DNA of 6,252 nt, taken from NCBI GenBank assembly GCA_018695085.1, contig JABHOU010000540.1:1-6252 (forward strand). Reading direction: 5' to 3'. The notes beneath the pieces are model-generated. The model saw nothing but the letters and a program-made list of their open reading frames with translations. It ran no database searches and had not been told where the DNA came from. Positions 4,753 to 6,252 of the stretch are shown here, one piece after another. The translations under genes and the position numbers were made by a program. The first letter of the stretch is position 1; each line of letters starts with the position of its first letter. The stretch comes from Opitutia bacterium (GTDB taxonomy: Bacteria > Verrucomicrobiota > Verrucomicrobiia > Opitutales > Seribacteraceae).

Positions 4753-6252
4753 TCATTCTTCCTCATCCATACGCTTCTTCAGAAGTTTAAGCTTTTCGTC
4801 CTTTTTGTAAAGATACTCCTGCTGGGCGCGATAGGCGTTGCCCCGAGCCTCGACGAGTTTCTTGAAATCGGAATCTTCCTTGAGCGCTTTGCGGGCCTGG
4901 TTGCGCTTTTCGGTTATGTCCTCGTTACTCACAAAGAGCTGGGGGTAGTCGAGCTCGAGCTTCTTTTGGGCGCCCTCGGCGACCGTTGTAAGTTTGCGAT
5001 AGGCCGGATCGTCCAAGTGTTTCTCACGAGCTTTTTCGAGGACTGCCTTTTTGCGGGTATCGGGTTGTTTCTCGATGGCGGGATCTTTATCCACTAGGTA
5101 TTGATCCAAGGCTCGGTTTGCCCGGAAGGTGGCGAACAGGGTTTTCTTGTATACGGGATCTTCCTGGTGAAGTTTCTTGCGCAATTTCTGGATCTTCTTC
5201 TGAAAAGCCTTGTGGGAACTGAAGGCGTCGGGGAAACGATCGACCTTTTCGGCATCGAGGCGCTCGATTTCCCCGACCAGCTTGCGGTAAGAAGGGTCGT
5301 CCATGTGGAAGCGGGCGTGCAGGTTTCTCTTGCGGATTTCATGTTCGTCCCGAACGGATTTCTTTACAGGGAAACGGCCCAGCGATTTTTCGATATGGGC
5401 AAGGTTTTCCTCCCGGTCGCGGTGTCGGCTGGCGCTGAATACCTGAAGGTTGTCGAAGGATGCACCGGTTTGGTCGACCTGCAGGGCAAAATAGGTGCGT
5501 TCCTGATCTATGATTGGGTGCTTGGCATAAACCAGATGCTCGTAGTCGAGGTGAGCAACGACCTGGTCCCTGATGAATTCGATCGTCATGACATACCATT
5601 TGCCAGGCTTGAAGTCGTAGGCGCATTCGCTGTGGCGCATGGAAAACCATGGGCCCCGGTCATCCTGCGCAGTCTGAACGAAAAAGTGATCCCTGCGAAT
5701 GTGGATGACCGTGTTGTAGTTACCGGACGCTCCCGTAACAAGCCGGATATCCCTAGCTCCGTCGAATCGGAATTCGAACCGGATGAAGGCATCTTTGAAA
5801 TTAGGTTCCTTGTAGAAAAGCCTCTTGTTCTGTCCATGAAATTGGTTTCGGCGCAGGATACCATCCTCCACTTGCCATTCTTTTTGAAAAAACCATTTGT
5901 CACTGACCTGACCTTCGGAGAAATGCTCTCCGAAATGAAGGTTGCGGGGGGATGCAAGAAGGGGACGCGAGGGAATACGGGCACCCGTCCGTTCACGCCA
6001 TGAAACCAATTTACGATGAAGTTCATTCACCCGCTTGGGCTCCGAGGAGGCCAGATCTTTCTCCTCGGAAGGGTCTTTGCTCAAGTCGAACAGTTCGAAC
6101 TTCTCAGGTCTTGCCGGGTCGAAGTACTCGATCAATTTCCAGTCCCCATCACGTATGGCGCCGGCTGAGACGCCCCCTAGGAAATGGGGCTTGTCCAATG
6201 GATAGTGCCAATGAAGAGCCTTTCGCTTGGGAGCGATCTTGGGGGTTTTCCA
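4753..6252 (-). CDS. Sulfatase C-terminal part, with concanavalin-like domain and helical repeat tail (partial, N-terminus beyond right edge)
   Basis: The frame is open from the right edge to TGA at 4755-4753, giving 499 visible residues (numbered from the edge). Residues 13-45 (ALHWHYP, then GGVSAGAIRDGDWKLIEYF) and FELFDLSKDPSEEKDLA (52-68) are the C-terminal subdomain of arylsulfatase-type sulfatases. The catalytic core and the formylglycine motif (C/S-x-P-x-R) lie outside the window, so activity cannot be judged. A TTG at 6198 is internal, because sulfatase sequence continues upstream of it. Residues 105-275 form a beta-rich, concanavalin-like domain resembling DUF1080 (for example KWYVMTIEF and YFALQVDQTGASFDNLQVF), perhaps glycan-binding. 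Residues 276-499 are lysine/glutamate-rich and predicted helical, with four degenerate repeats centred on DP-x-Y-(R/K)-K, ending in EEE. The protein is probably exported, removing sulfate esters from polysaccharide. Such a long repeat tail is unusual for a sulfatase. Confidence 0.9.
   Translation of the reverse strand, partial: WKTPKIAPKRKALHWHYPLDKPHFLGGVSAGAIRDGDWKLIEYFDPARPEKFELFDLSKDPSEEKDLASSEPKRVNELHRKLVSWRERTGARIPSRPLLASPRNLHFGEHFSEGQVSDKWFFQKEWQVEDGILRRNQFHGQNKRLFYKEPNFKDAFIRFEFRFDGARDIRLVTGASGNYNTVIHIRRDHFFVQTAQDDRGPWFSMRHSECAYDFKPGKWYVMTIEFIRDQVVAHLDYEHLVYAKHPIIDQERTYFALQVDQTGASFDNLQVFSASRHRDREENLAHIEKSLGRFPVKKSVRDEHEIRKRNLHARFHMDDPSYRKLVGEIERLDAEKVDRFPDAFSSHKAFQKKIQKLRKKLHQEDPVYKKTLFATFRANRALDQYLVDKDPAIEKQPDTRKKAVLEKAREKHLDDPAYRKLTTVAEGAQKKLELDYPQLFVSNEDITEKRNQARKALKEDSDFKKLVEARGNAYRAQQEYLYKKDEKLKLLKKRMDEEE
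4789..5331 (-). repeat. Four degenerate protein-level repeats in the sulfatase tail
   Basis: Four units of roughly 37-43 residues can be aligned by eye. Unit 1 (5331-5221) has HMDDPSYRKL, unit 2 (5199-5074) HQEDPVYKKT, unit 3 (5052-4933) HLDDPAYRKL, and unit 4 (4917-4789) KEDSDFKKL. The core motifs are 46, 50 and 45 residues apart. Each is preceded by a basic helix (such as KKIQKLRKKL) and followed by a helix with an Ala/Leu pattern; units 1 and 3 end in (F/Y)P-x-x-F. The pattern suggests repeated helical hairpins or a coiled-coil stalk. The DNA copies have diverged, so this is an old duplication, not a recent tandem array. Confidence 0.65.

Noticed and set aside
5101..6003. Plus-strand open frame of 300 codons opposite the sulfatase
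   Set aside because: It is fully antisense to the well-supported sulfatase and concanavalin-like domain; its composition is that of a complementary-strand shadow, with no recognisable motifs.
4753..6198. Treating TTG at 6198 as the start of a free-standing 481-residue protein
   Set aside because: The frame stays open to the right edge, and the 18 upstream residues (ending ALHWHYP) continue recognisable sulfatase sequence, so the gene begins outside the window.

Overview
The window reads as chromosomal DNA from a PVC-group bacterium, most likely a marine or sediment Verrucomicrobiota, with Planctomycetota or Lentisphaerota as alternatives. The strongest pointer is the left-edge gene. It encodes the secreted N-terminal beta-propeller ('membrane-bound dehydrogenase') domain that is expanded in Planctomycetes and Verrucomicrobia and usually precedes HEAT repeats and a haem-binding module. 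The other pointers are a multi-domain sulfatase, two exported alpha/beta hydrolases, a eukaryote-like UDP-sugar pyrophosphorylase, and weak or absent Shine-Dalgarno sequences. This assignment is inference from protein families, not a database match.

Layout, left to right. (1) 1-1358, minus: propeller/dehydrogenase-like protein, 3' end beyond the left edge. (2) 1359-1529: A/T-rich spacer with a weak terminator candidate for the gene upstream of it. (3) 1530-2420, minus: secreted HSL/BD-FAE-like carboxylesterase. (4) 2421-2558: divergent intergenic region with an A/T-rich inverted repeat. (5) 2559-3296, plus: lipoprotein alpha/beta hydrolase. (6) 3297-3337: short convergent spacer with a weak terminator candidate. 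(7) 3338-4696, minus: UAP1/UDPGP-type uridylyltransferase. (8) 4753-6252, minus: C-terminal part of a sulfatase, 5' end beyond the right edge. It carries a concanavalin-like (DUF1080-like) domain and then about 190 residues of charged helical repeats. No gene-free stretch exceeds 300 bases. I saw no tRNA, rRNA, CRISPR array or insertion sequence.

Function. The sulfatase and uridylyltransferase lie head to tail with 56 bp between them and are probably co-transcribed. The esterase and propeller gene are also on the minus strand, 171 bp apart. The plus-strand lipoprotein gene separates these two pairs. Secreted sulfatase, esterase and propeller/haem proteins fit the desulfation, deacylation and oxidation of complex, perhaps sulfated, polysaccharides outside the cytoplasm. 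The uridylyltransferase is cytoplasmic and would make UDP-sugars. A single shared pathway is plausible but not shown by the sequence.

I found no clearly new multi-gene system. The item most worth a second look is the repeat-bearing C-terminal extension of the sulfatase.
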